Source: CBDESM01 sp965205165
GTDB lineage: Bacteria > Chloroflexota > Dehalococcoidia > Bin125
Assembly (NCBI GenBank): GCA_965205165.1
Contig: OZ242037.1
Coordinates: 2,542,001-2,606,000 of the forward strand
Length of the DNA stretch: 64,000 nucleotides
Direction: 5' to 3'
This document shows positions 1-6,864 of the stretch, piece after piece; within the stretch, counting starts at the first letter, position 1; each line of letters begins with the position of its first letter. The notes under the pieces were generated by a model. That model saw only the letters and a list, made by a program, of their open reading frames with translations. It searched no databases and was not told the DNA's origin. The translations under genes and the position numbers were made by a program.

Positions 1-1040
1 CCCCCGCTCGTTCCCATGTACAGCCCGATCGGATCCCCGCCGTCCGTCCCCAGCGCCTGCCGGTACACCGTCTGGTGGAAATCCTCCTGCGGCAAGCCTT
101 CCCGCAGCGCCTCCCATGTCGCCCCCGCGTCCCGCGTTCGGAACACCGCCAGCTCGCCGCCCCGCGGCATCCGCGCCTGATCCTGATCCAGCGGCACGAA
201 CCACGCCGTGTCCGGATCCCGCGGATCTATCGCGCTCGCGAACCCGAACTCCCCGGGCAGCCCCTCCCCGACATCGATCCACGTCGCGCCGCCGTCGTCC
301 GACCGGTACTGCCCCCAGTGATTCTGCTGCCAGATCCGCTCCGGGCGCTCCGGATGCACGTGCATCGAATGCACGCAGTGGCCCGCCGCCTCCTCCGAAA
401 AATACTCGAACATCTCCGGCGGGATGTGCAGCGCCCTCACCCCCACGTTCTGCGGCCTCCACGTGTCGCCCCCATCCCGCGACACGTAGCAGCCCATCGC
501 CGAACCCGCGATCGTCAAGTGCTTCGGATCCCCGGGATCCACGCTGATGTGGTGCAGCGACAGCCCGGCCGCGCCCGGCCCCCACGCCTCCCGCGACGGA
601 TGCCCCAGCAGACTCTCGCAGACCTCCCACGTCTCCCCGTCGTCATGGCTGATGAACAGCGCCGCCGGGTTCGTCCCCGCGTACAGGTCGCCCTCCCGCG
701 CCCCCGGCGCGATCGTCCAAATGCTCTCCACCGAATCGCCCCCGCCCTCCGCCTCGACCCCGACGCCCTCCGGAAACGCCGGCGTCCCCGTCTCCCGCCA
801 TGTCTCCCCCATGTCGTCCGACCGATGCAGGCGCGGCCCCCACTGCTCATGCGCCGCCGCCGCCCACAGCGTCCCCGTCCGCGCGTCATGCATCGCATAA
901 TCCACCTGCCAGCCCGTCATCGCCAGCGGCCGCCACTCCCACTCCGAACGCCCGCCCCGGCTCCGCCCGACCAGCAGCCCCTTCCGCGTGCTCGCCAGTA
1001 GTCCCGCCTCCGGCCCGCCCCCGTTCGTCTCGCTCATCAT
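1..1040 (-). CDS. BNR/Asp-box repeat protein, sialidase-like fold (3' end outside window)
   Basis: This frame is open from the ATG at 1040 down to the window edge, so the C-terminus is missing. The translation has at least five Asp-box motifs of the form S/T-x-D-x-G-x-T-W (SDDMGETW, SHDDGETW, SRDGGDTW, SDDGGATW, TRDAGATW). These mark the beta-propeller of sialidase/Vps10/photosystem-stability-like proteins. No signal peptide is visible, so it is probably cytoplasmic. The start overlaps the stop of the upstream MoaD-like gene by four bases (ATGA), so the two are translationally coupled. Substrate and reaction are unknown; Asp-boxes show the fold, not hydrolase activity. Confidence 0.8.
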   Translation of the reverse strand, partial: MMSETNGGGPEAGLLASTRKGLLVGRSRGGRSEWEWRPLAMTGWQVDYAMHDARTGTLWAAAAHEQWGPRLHRSDDMGETWRETGTPAFPEGVGVEAEGGGDSVESIWTIAPGAREGDLYAGTNPAALFISHDDGETWEVCESLLGHPSREAWGPGAAGLSLHHISVDPGDPKHLTIAGSAMGCYVSRDGGDTWRPQNVGVRALHIPPEMFEYFSEEAAGHCVHSMHVHPERPERIWQQNHWGQYRSDDGGATWIDVGEGLPGEFGFASAIDPRDPDTAWFVPLDQDQARMPRGGELAVFRTRDAGATWEALREGLPQEDFHQTVYRQALGTDGGDPIGLYMGTSG

Positions 1041-1333
1041 GCGCTCCCGAATCCCCCGGCGCCGCCCGAAACGGCCGCCAGGATATGCACCCGATCGCCG
1101 TCCGCCACCGCATCCGAAAGCCCATCCCGGTCGCGGATCATCGCATCGTTCACGTACACGTTCACATGCCGCCGCACCCGCCCCTGATCATCCAGCACGA
1201 ACCGCCGCACCTGCGGATGCCGCCTCGACAACTCCCCGACCGCCTCCCCCACCGTCGCCCCCTCCACCACGGCCGACTCCGGCGCCTCCACATGCATCCG
1301 CAGCGCCCGCGCCAGGAAAATCTCAACCGCCAT
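1037..1333 (-). CDS. MoaD/ThiS-family ubiquitin-like small protein
   Basis: A 98-residue protein with beta-grasp features of the MoaD/ThiS/CysO sulfur-carrier families, including the VGEAVGEL helix region, an HVNVYVND strand and DGDRVHILAAVSGG near the end. Sulfur carriers normally end in Gly-Gly. Here the GG (about residues 90-91) is followed by AGGFGSA, so activation would need trimming, or the protein is not a sulfur carrier. It is coupled to the BNR-repeat gene by an ATGA overlap, which suggests a shared job. A TAGCGT box lies nine bases before the start, so its mRNA has almost no leader. Confidence 0.75.
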   Translation of the reverse strand: MAVEIFLARALRMHVEAPESAVVEGATVGEAVGELSRRHPQVRRFVLDDQGRVRRHVNVYVNDAMIRDRDGLSDAVADGDRVHILAAVSGGAGGFGSA

Positions 1334-1342
1334 CGCGCCCCC

Positions 1343-1375
1343 ACGCTACACCCCGCCGCCCCATCCCCCTATCAT
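1343..1375. promoter_or_regulatory. Divergent promoter region (moaD-like / ridA)
   Basis: The 66-base gap between two divergent genes has a minus-strand -10-like box TAGCGT (1348 to 1343) for the MoaD-like gene and a plus-strand box TATCAT (1370-1375) for the RidA gene. The RidA start has an AAGGGAG Shine-Dalgarno at about 1387-1393. No clear -35 boxes are seen. Confidence 0.4.
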
Positions 1376-1399
1376 CTCCCCAGCCCAAGGGAGCGCGCC

Positions 1400-1864
1400 A
1401 TGCCCTCAGATCGCACCGCCGAAGCCAAAATCCGCGAACTCGGCCTCGACCTCGCCGCCAACGCGCCCATCGCCAACTACGTCCCGGCAGTCCGCACCGG
1501 CAACCTCGTCTTCCTCTCCGGTCACGGGCCCTTCCAAGACGGCAAACTCATCCGCGGACGCCTCGGCGGCAACATGGACGTCGAACAAGGCCGCCAAGCC
1601 GCCCGCGCCGTCGCCGTCCAGCTGCTCGCCTCCCTCCGAGCCGAAATCGGCTCCCTCGACCGCGTCTCCCGCATCGTCAAACTCCTCTGCCTCGTCAACG
1701 CCACCCGCAAATTCAAGGAACACCCCCAAGTCGCCAACGGCGCAAGCGATCTCCTCGTCGAGATCTTCGGCGAACGCGGCAAGCACGCCCGCAGCGCCAT
1801 CGGCGTCTCCGGCCTCCCCGCGGGCATGGCCGTCGAAATCGAAATGATCGTCGAAGTTGACTGA
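1400..1864 (+). CDS. RidA family protein (YjgF/YER057c/UK114)
   Basis: A 154-residue protein of the RidA family. Canonical members hydrolyse reactive 2-aminoacrylate and related enamines or imines from PLP enzymes. Family features include NLVFLSGHGPF near residue 34, a central helix containing EQGRQAARAVAVQLLASL, and a C-terminal SAIGVSGLPAGMAVEIEMI strand. This longer subtype has an N-terminal KIRELGLDL helix. The usual catalytic Arg region reads HARSAIGVSGLP. The start at 1400 is chosen because AAGGGAG lies seven bases upstream; the frame opens further upstream without a ribosome site. Deaminase activity is inferred from the family. Confidence 0.85.
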   Translation: MPSDRTAEAKIRELGLDLAANAPIANYVPAVRTGNLVFLSGHGPFQDGKLIRGRLGGNMDVEQGRQAARAVAVQLLASLRAEIGSLDRVSRIVKLLCLVNATRKFKEHPQVANGASDLLVEIFGERGKHARSAIGVSGLPAGMAVEIEMIVEVD

Positions 1865-1888
1865 CCCCCGCATGCCCGCCGCGCGCGC

Positions 1889-2722
1889 ATGCGCCTGATC
1901 TCCTGGAACGTCGCCGTCCGCATCAAGGCACTCCCGCGGCAAGCCCGGTACCTCGCCTCGCGCTCCCCCGACCTCGTCGCTCTCCAAGAAGTCACTCCCA
2001 ACTCCGCCATTCTCTGGCGCCAAGCCCTCCAAAACATCGGCCTCCCCAACGTCTGCACCCGCACCGGCATCGCCGGCGAACCCCTCTCCCGCCAGCGCGG
2101 CGTCCTCATCGCCTCCCGCTTCCCCCTCGCCCCGGCCCACCGCCGCGAAATCCGCGCCCCTTGGCCCGAAAAAGCCCTCTCCGTCCAAGTCGCCGTGCCA
2201 GCCGCCGACTTCGACCTCCACTCCGTCTACGCCCCGCCCGGAGTCTCCGACCGCCAAGCCAAAATCGACGCCATCAACGCCGCTTGCCGAGCACTCGAAA
2301 ACGCCCACGACCGCCCCCGCATCCTCGTCGGCGACTTCAACGCCCCCATGATCGAAACCCCCGACGGGCGCATCGCCACCTGGGCCCAGACCGTCCGCCC
2401 CGACGGCGCTTTCCGCCTCATCGACGGCCCCCTCCGCCCCGAACAAGACGCCGCCGAACGCCGCCTCATGCTCGGCCTCCCCGCCCGCGGACTCCGCGAC
2501 CTCTACCGCTCCCTCAACGGCTACCGCGACCCCGGCTACAGCTGGACCATCAAGAACCGCGGCCGCTGGATCACCCCCCGCCGCTTCGACCACGCCTTCG
2601 CCAGCCACCACATCCAAGCCCGCCGCTGCATCTACAACCACGCCCCCCGCCTCGCCAACCTCAGCGACCACGCCCCCCTCGAACTCGACTTCGACCTCCC
2701 CAATTCCGCCCCCGCCCGCTAA
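1889..2722 (+). CDS. Endonuclease/exonuclease/phosphatase (EEP) family protein
   Basis: A 277-residue metal-dependent hydrolase of the DNase I/ExoIII/inositol phosphatase superfamily. Hallmark motifs occur in order: ISWN at the N-terminus (metal and substrate Asn), LQEV at about residue 33 (metal-binding Glu), VGDFN at about 147 (catalytic Asp-x-Asn) and LSDHAPLELDF near the C-terminus (Asp-His). There is no signal peptide, so it acts inside the cell. It follows ridA by 24 bases on the same strand and may share its transcript. Its TAA stop lies within the TAAACT box of the first unit of the downstream RNA array. The substrate cannot be told from sequence. Confidence 0.85.
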   Translation: MRLISWNVAVRIKALPRQARYLASRSPDLVALQEVTPNSAILWRQALQNIGLPNVCTRTGIAGEPLSRQRGVLIASRFPLAPAHRREIRAPWPEKALSVQVAVPAADFDLHSVYAPPGVSDRQAKIDAINAACRALENAHDRPRILVGDFNAPMIETPDGRIATWAQTVRPDGAFRLIDGPLRPEQDAAERRLMLGLPARGLRDLYRSLNGYRDPGYSWTIKNRGRWITPRRFDHAFASHHIQARRCIYNHAPRLANLSDHAPLELDFDLPNSAPAR

Positions 2723-2732
2723 ACTAGCCAAT

Positions 2733-2790
2733 GGATTGGGGGCAATCCCCAGTTGGCGGAGGCCTCGGCGCAAGTCGGGGCCATCCGTTT
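2733..2790 (+). ncRNA. Structured RNA unit 1 (putative small RNA)
   Basis: The first unit of the array. Its TAAACT box (2720-2725) overlaps the stop codon of the EEP gene, and GGATT starts 7 bases later. Hairpin 1 pairs 2737-2741 with 2747-2751. Hairpin 2 pairs 2761-2769 with 2774-2782 around a GCAA tetraloop. This is the most divergent unit: the linker is GTTGGCGG, stem 2 has two G-U type pairs, and the tail reads CCATCCGTTT. No clear -35 box is visible. Confidence 0.45.
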
Positions 2791-2844
2791 CTCTGCCCCC
2801 CGGCAGGTTTGCGATCCAGTACCGCTCAGGCTAGGATCACCCCC

Positions 2845-2900
2845 GGATTGCGGGATGCCCGCAGTTGCGGAGGGCCCGGCGCGAGCCGGGTCGCTTCGTT
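2845..2900 (+). ncRNA. Structured RNA unit 2 (putative small RNA)
   Basis: The promoter is TTGCGA (2809-2814), 17 bases, then TAGGAT (2832-2837), with GGATT 7 bases downstream. Hairpin 1 is TGCGGG/CCCGCA (2849-2854 with 2858-2863); a C-G pair replaces the G-C pair of the other units. Hairpin 2 pairs 2873-2880 with 2885-2892 around GCGA and includes one G-U pair. The tail is GCTTCGTT. Confidence 0.55.
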
Positions 2901-2953
2901 CCCTCGCACTGACCAATTCACCGATCCCGTCCGGATCGCCTAAGATCACCATC

Positions 2954-3011
2954 GGATTGGGGCTGACCCCAGTTGCGGAGGACTCGGCGCGAGCCGAGTC
3001 GCTTCGTTTTT
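2954..3011 (+). ncRNA. Structured RNA unit 3 (putative small RNA)
   Basis: The promoter is TTCACC (2917-2922), 18 bases, then TAAGAT (2941-2946), with GGATT 7 bases on. Hairpin 1 pairs 2958-2962 with 2967-2971. Hairpin 2 is a perfect 8-bp stem, 2981-2988 with 2993-3000, around GCGA. GCTTCG and five T (3007-3011) follow. This is the only unit whose second hairpin resembles an intrinsic terminator. Confidence 0.55.
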
Positions 3012-3053
3012 CCGCAATGCAGACTTGGCGACCGGGGCGTAGAATCCCCGCCG

Positions 3054-3109
3054 AGATTGGGGGATGTCCCCGGTTGCGGAGGCCCCGGCGCGAGCCGGGG
3101 CGCTTCGTC
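3054..3109 (+). ncRNA. Structured RNA unit 4 (putative small RNA)
   Basis: The -10-like TAGAAT is at 3040-3045, with the unit starting about 8 bases later (GAGATT instead of GGATT); no good -35 is seen. Hairpin 1 pairs 3059-3062 with 3068-3071. Hairpin 2 is GCCCCGGC/GCCGGGGC (3082-3089 with 3094-3101) around GCGA. All its differences from unit 3 are compensated on the other arm. Confidence 0.5.
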
Positions 3110-3159
3110 CCCCCGCGGGCATTTGCCAATTCCCCCCGCGATCGTCTAAGATCACCATC

Positions 3160-3215
3160 GGATTGGGGCTGTCCCCAGTTGCGGAGGACTCGGCGCGAGC
3201 CGAGTCGCTTCGTTT
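3160..3215 (+). ncRNA. Structured RNA unit 5 (putative small RNA)
   Basis: This unit has the best promoter of the array: TTGCCA (3123-3128), an 18-base spacer, TAAGAT (3147-3152), then GGATT after 7 bases. Hairpin 1 pairs 3164-3168 with 3173-3177. Hairpin 2 pairs 3187-3194 with 3199-3206 around GCGA. It is almost identical to unit 3, including 13 bases upstream of GGATT, so one may be a recent duplicate of the other. Its last bases overlap the stop codon of the convergent DUF3800 gene. Confidence 0.55.
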
Positions 3216-3927
3216 AACGCGGAATCACGACCAGCCCTCTCTCCCCCTCGTTCTCCAAGATCTTCTCCTCAAGCACCTCGATCGGCAAGTTCGGCATCGG
3301 CCGCCCCGCTATCTGTCGCGCAATCGGATACGCCACGAGATCCGCCATCTCCAACCCCGCCAACCCCGCATCCTTCCGCGCAAACTCGAGCACCGGATGG
3401 GCATCGAGCGTCCGATACGCCACCCGCAGGTACGATGCCACCTCGTCCCGAAGTTCCGCGTCCTCGCGCTTGCCGCGGGACTCGAAGACGATCTCGGCAA
3501 GTTCCCCGTCGGTCGCCCTCACGTCGTTCAAGATCAGCTCGAGCCCGATCTCGGCGCACAGCGGATATGGATCGAATATCTCGGGCAACCGGCTCAGGTA
3601 GGAGCGCTTGTCGATCGCCGTCGCCACGATCCGGGCAGGCGCCGCCCGCAGGACATCCGTGAGATCCTCGAAGAACGCCGCTCGTCTCGGTCCGGCCCCT
3701 AGCGCCGCGAACTCCTTCTCCCGCCGCCGGATGTCCCGCTCGTGGAGCACCACGTCGAGACGCCCGAAGTGCCGCAGCTTCAGCTCCTCGAACATCGGCA
3801 CCGCTACATCCCGGTACGCCCCTTCCTCGAACACGCACATCGCCACCGCGAACACCGGGAAATACGGGTCGTCCCGCAAATCCGCCGTCCCGCTCTCGTC
3901 CCCGAACACGAAATGCCGCTCGCCCAT
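3214..3927 (-). CDS. DUF3800 domain protein
   Basis: A 237-residue protein opening with FVFGDESGTADLRDDPYFP, the acidic N-terminal signature of DUF3800, a family with a predicted RNase H-like fold. Further acidic positions include HERDIRRREKEF (about 63-74) and the late FARKDAGLAGLEMADLVAYP (about 185-204), which matches the typical DUF3800 closing motif. Family members are scattered in mobile and defence-associated regions, but no biochemical role is established. A TAGAGT box (3939 to 3934) sits six bases before the ATG, so the transcript is probably leaderless. The gene converges on the structured-RNA array and its stop codon overlaps unit 5. Confidence 0.8.
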   Translation of the reverse strand: MGERHFVFGDESGTADLRDDPYFPVFAVAMCVFEEGAYRDVAVPMFEELKLRHFGRLDVVLHERDIRRREKEFAALGAGPRRAAFFEDLTDVLRAAPARIVATAIDKRSYLSRLPEIFDPYPLCAEIGLELILNDVRATDGELAEIVFESRGKREDAELRDEVASYLRVAYRTLDAHPVLEFARKDAGLAGLEMADLVAYPIARQIAGRPMPNLPIEVLEEKILENEGERGLVVIPR

Positions 3928-3954
3928 GCCCGCACTCTAAGCCCGCCCTTCCCC

Positions 3955-3978
3955 TATCCTGCCCGCAGCGCAAGGAGG
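3955..3978 (+). promoter_or_regulatory. Promoter and ribosome site of LLM monooxygenase gene
   Basis: TATCCT (3955-3960) is a -10-like box. AAGGAGG (3972-3978) is a strong Shine-Dalgarno seven bases from the ATG at 3985 and decides that start over upstream in-frame codons. Confidence 0.5.
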
Positions 3979-3984
3979 CACACC

Positions 3985-4980
3985 ATGCGACTCGGAGTCC
4001 TCGCCGGCTTCTCCTCCGACTGGCGGCAAACCCTCGAAAAAGTCCAAATCGCCGACGACCTCGGCTACGAACTCGTCGCCACCGGCGAAGCTTGGGGCCC
4101 CTCCATCGTCCCTTGGCTCTCCGCCCTTGCCGCTAACACCTCCAACATCCAGATCGGCTCCTCCATCTTCAACTGTTTCTCCCGCTCCCCCGCCGCCATC
4201 GCCCAGGAATTCGCCACCCTCGAAGTCATCTCCGGCGGGCGCATGGTCTGCGGCCTCGGCTCCTCCGGCAACCTCGTCATCGAAGGCTTCCACGGCGTCC
4301 AATTCGACCGCCCCCTCCGCCGCCTCCGCGAGTACACGGAGATCATCAAGCTCCTCCTCCGCGGCGAACGCCTCGCCTACGAAGGCGAGATCTACCAACT
4401 CGCCCGCGGCTTCCGCATCGACTACGACGCCCAGCGCCCCGACGTCCCCGTCTACATCGCCGCCATCACCCCGCGCTCCATCAACCAAACCGGCGAAATC
4501 GCCGACGGCATCTTCCCCATCCACTGGCCCAAGCGCGCCTTCCAGCCGCTCCAGGAACAACTCGCCGCCGCCTCCACCGCCGCCGGACGCCCCGCCGACA
4601 GCGTCACCATCGCGCCCTTCACCAACGTCTACGTCCTCGGCGAAGGCCAGCCCGACGACGAAGTCTGGCGCGCCGCCCGCCAGCCGCTCTTCCACTACAC
4701 CAACCGCATGGGCTCCTTCTACTGGCAGATGCTCTCGCGGACCGGCTTCGAAGCCGATGTCGCCGCCTCGCGCGACGCCTGGGCCGACCGCGACGCCGAG
4801 GGCGCGCTGATGGCCTTCAGCGACGACATGGTCCGCGAAATCCAAGTCATCGGCCCCATCGAGGAAGTCCGCGAGCAACTCCAAGCCCGCTCCGACGCCG
4901 GCGCGCACCTGCAAATGGTCCAGATGCCCGCCGGCACCCCCGAAGAGGCCGGCAAGCGCCTTGAGGCCTACCTCCGCTGA
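3985..4980 (+). CDS. LLM class flavin-dependent oxidoreductase (F420-type)
   Basis: A 331-residue luciferase-like TIM-barrel protein. It begins MRLGVLAGFSSDWRQTLEKV and contains IQIGSSIFNCFSRSP (about 54-68), FATLEVISGGRMVCGLGSSG (about 73-92), FDRPLRRLREYTEIIKLLLRGE and PVYIAAITPRSINQTGEIAD, the standard order for F420- or FMN-dependent luciferase-like monooxygenases. The substrate is unknown. Many relatives use coenzyme F420 rather than FMN; that is inferred here. It is followed after two bases by the SelW-like gene, probably co-transcribed. LLM paralogue expansion is reported for SAR202-type Chloroflexota and actinobacteria. Confidence 0.85.
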   Translation: MRLGVLAGFSSDWRQTLEKVQIADDLGYELVATGEAWGPSIVPWLSALAANTSNIQIGSSIFNCFSRSPAAIAQEFATLEVISGGRMVCGLGSSGNLVIEGFHGVQFDRPLRRLREYTEIIKLLLRGERLAYEGEIYQLARGFRIDYDAQRPDVPVYIAAITPRSINQTGEIADGIFPIHWPKRAFQPLQEQLAAASTAAGRPADSVTIAPFTNVYVLGEGQPDDEVWRAARQPLFHYTNRMGSFYWQMLSRTGFEADVAASRDAWADRDAEGALMAFSDDMVREIQVIGPIEEVREQLQARSDAGAHLQMVQMPAGTPEEAGKRLEAYLR

Positions 4981-4982
4981 CC

Positions 4983-5240
4983 ATGCCCAATCCCGAAGCG
5001 ACCCTCGAAATCGAAATCACCTACTGCGCCGACTGCGGCTACTGGCCCCGCACCGCCTGGATGCTGGGCGAGCTGCTCACGGACATTCAGCACCTCGTCA
5101 AATCCGTCCAACTCATCCCCGACTCCCTCGGCCTCTTCGAGTGGAAAGTCAACGGCGACCTCGTCTTCAGCAAAGCCGCAATGGGCCGCTTCCCCGAAAT
5201 GGACGAACTCCGCGAGCTCGTCTACGCCCGTCTCGACTGA
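4983..5240 (+). CDS. SelT/SelW/SelH (Rdx) family protein, cysteine form
   Basis: An 85-residue thioredoxin-like protein of the Rdx family. The redox motif is CADC (about residues 15-18) in ITYCADCGYWPRTAWM. Selenoprotein relatives carry Sec at the second position; here it is an ordinary TGC. The C-terminal half, with KVNGDLVFSKAAMGRFPEM, matches the family GEFEV-like segment and its closing helix. Its role in redox or electron transfer is inferred from the family. It starts two bases after the LLM gene, so it may serve that enzyme or simply share the transcript. Confidence 0.8.
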   Translation: MPNPEATLEIEITYCADCGYWPRTAWMLGELLTDIQHLVKSVQLIPDSLGLFEWKVNGDLVFSKAAMGRFPEMDELRELVYARLD

Positions 5241-5250
5241 GCAGCCCTCA

Positions 5251-6834
5251 ATGACCCGCTCCCTCCGGCTCCTCCCCCTCGCCTTGATCTGCGCGACCAT
5301 CGCTCTCATCCTCGCCGTCCCCCGCGCCCAGGCAGCCTACCCCATTCCCGCTTGGTGCCCCGACGGCGACGCTTGGCTCGGCTACCACGAAAACACACCC
5401 GGCAGCTCCGACCGCCGAACCTTCACCCAATGCCTCCAATCCGCCGCCCAACGCGGAACCATCACCGCATTCGACGCGCAAATCGTCGACGACGGAGTAC
5501 TGTTCGACCTCGGCCCCGCATCCCTCTTCTGGACCCTCCCCAATCTATTCTCCCTCGACCTCGCCATTACCGCCTATGAACGATATGTCACGATCGAGGA
5601 CAATTGCGAACGCACCTTCCAGCTCCGCGCCGACCTCCTTCAAATGACCGCGCCCGGCTTCGCATGCGAAGGCCAGGAACGCATCCGCGAAGACATACGC
5701 TCCGTCGCCGAACCCGATTTCAGCATCTACATCCTCGATACCCAATTCATCCTTGACGCTCCCGACGGCTGGTACCACATCGTCCGCGACCGAACCGATT
5801 GGGGCGAAGACCCGACCCGGCGCGGGCAGATAACACTCAGAGCCGCCAACGGCGCAATTTGGGTCACCGCCGACACCGAAATCCCCGAATCCTCCAGCGG
5901 CGCGATCTTCGACATCCACCGCCCCGTCGCCAACACTGCCAAGGATCGCCAGCAATTCCTCGCATATGATTGGGAAGAGCGCATCACCGAAGAACTGATC
6001 CCCCAATCGTTCGAGGACGCCGCCACCTACCTGCTGCCCGATTGGCCCGCCTACTGGCGCGAAGTACGCCTCTGGCTCGCCGCTATCCGCGACGATCTGT
6101 TGGGCCCGACCGCCGAACCCGTGTACCTCGAAGTCCTCAATGCTGTCGGCTGGCAGGCATATGCCTCCGGACGCACCATTTACATCTCATACGCCAGCGC
6201 CGCTGCCATTCTTCACGAACTCACCCACATCATCGCCGGCGACTCCAGCGGACATGATGGACGTTTCGTCGCCACACTTCTCGACATCTGGGAGCGCTAC
6301 ATCCCCGATTTCGACGGCGATCGCGCCCGCGCCTTGGCCCAGCGATACGGCGTTGAAGTCGGCGAGCCCGCTTACCTTCAGCCGGTCTCCGCCCGTACCC
6401 GGACCGTGCGCGATCTCTTCGCCAAAACGCCGCCTTCCGATCCCTCCGACGATGTCCCGATCCCCGTGGATATGCTGCTCCGCAGCATCACCCTGCACAC
6501 CGGACGAACGTATGACTACGCCCCGCAAACCATCGTCGCCGCATCTCCCCGCGCGCCATCTTGCATTATCGAAGAGCGCGCCGCCGATGGCACGATCGAG
6601 AGATCGGGCTACGGCCCTATCGCTGACTTCACCGTGAACCCGGGCGGTACTTGGAACGGCCTGGCAATCCAAAGCTACGGCGATGACCAAGAAGCCGGCG
6701 CATTCGTCGCCGGCACCCCCGTCGCTCCCGGCCGAGTCCGCGTCAAGATATCCACTCAGTGCCCCGGCGGCTTCTCGCAAGCCCCCCGCCTCGTCGGTTA
6801 CTCTGAGATCATCATCGTCAACCCGCGACCATAG
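5251..6834 (+). CDS. Secreted protein with HELTH zincin-like motif
   Basis: A 527-residue protein with a clear Sec signal peptide (SLRLLPLALICATIALILAV, then AQA at about 29). In the middle, AAILHELTHIIAGDSSGHD places an HExxH motif at residues 322-326, with another His at 335, which suggests a zinc metallopeptidase-like site. The spacing does not fit the metzincin HExxHxxGxxH pattern. The N-terminal part has ILDAPDGWYHIVRDR and a beta-rich look; the C-terminal 100 residues resemble a beta-sandwich. No family is recognised. Third-position G+C seems lower than in its neighbours. It follows the SelW-like gene by ten bases. Confidence 0.7.
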   Translation: MTRSLRLLPLALICATIALILAVPRAQAAYPIPAWCPDGDAWLGYHENTPGSSDRRTFTQCLQSAAQRGTITAFDAQIVDDGVLFDLGPASLFWTLPNLFSLDLAITAYERYVTIEDNCERTFQLRADLLQMTAPGFACEGQERIREDIRSVAEPDFSIYILDTQFILDAPDGWYHIVRDRTDWGEDPTRRGQITLRAANGAIWVTADTEIPESSSGAIFDIHRPVANTAKDRQQFLAYDWEERITEELIPQSFEDAATYLLPDWPAYWREVRLWLAAIRDDLLGPTAEPVYLEVLNAVGWQAYASGRTIYISYASAAAILHELTHIIAGDSSGHDGRFVATLLDIWERYIPDFDGDRARALAQRYGVEVGEPAYLQPVSARTRTVRDLFAKTPPSDPSDDVPIPVDMLLRSITLHTGRTYDYAPQTIVAASPRAPSCIIEERAADGTIERSGYGPIADFTVNPGGTWNGLAIQSYGDDQEAGAFVAGTPVAPGRVRVKISTQCPGGFSQAPRLVGYSEIIIVNPRP

Positions 6835-6864
6835 CCCCGCTTTGGTCTGCTTCGCGGCCGAGTG

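Larger units (their letters stand above)
2720..3215 (+). repeat. Tandem array of five ~105-bp structured units, each with its own -10 box
   Basis: The longest gene-free stretch of the window holds five head-to-tail units starting at 2733, 2845, 2954, 3054 and 3160 (periods 112, 109, 100, 106). Each unit has a TANNNT box ending 7 bases (8 in unit 4) before GGATT/GAGATT. Then come a TGGGG...CCCCA hairpin, a GTTGCGGAG-type linker, an 8-9 bp hairpin capped by GCGA or GCAA, and (C/T)GCTTCGT. Stem bases differ between units but stay paired. Text between units is not conserved except the promoter-like part. No coding function is apparent in either strand. Confidence 0.75.

Noticed and set aside
75..1001. 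Long plus-strand ORF (308 aa) at the window start
   Set aside because: Its product is Arg/Pro-rich low complexity. The minus strand encodes a clear Asp-box repeat protein through the whole stretch.
2720..3215. The array as a CRISPR
   Set aside because: Units are ~55 bases, imperfect and internally paired, with their own -10 boxes. Intervening text is not of spacer length or character, and there are no cas genes.
2720..3215. The array as a stack of intrinsic terminators
   Set aside because: Only unit 3 has a T-run after hairpin 2. The other tails are CGTTCCC, CGTCCCC and CGTTTAAC, and the promoter-like boxes at fixed spacing are not explained by terminators.
2731..3217. Short ORFs across the array (for example at 2753 and 3064)
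   Set aside because: They repeat the translation of the structured unit (EDSARAES-like phrases). Substitutions keep base pairing rather than protein sequence, and no ribosome sites fit.
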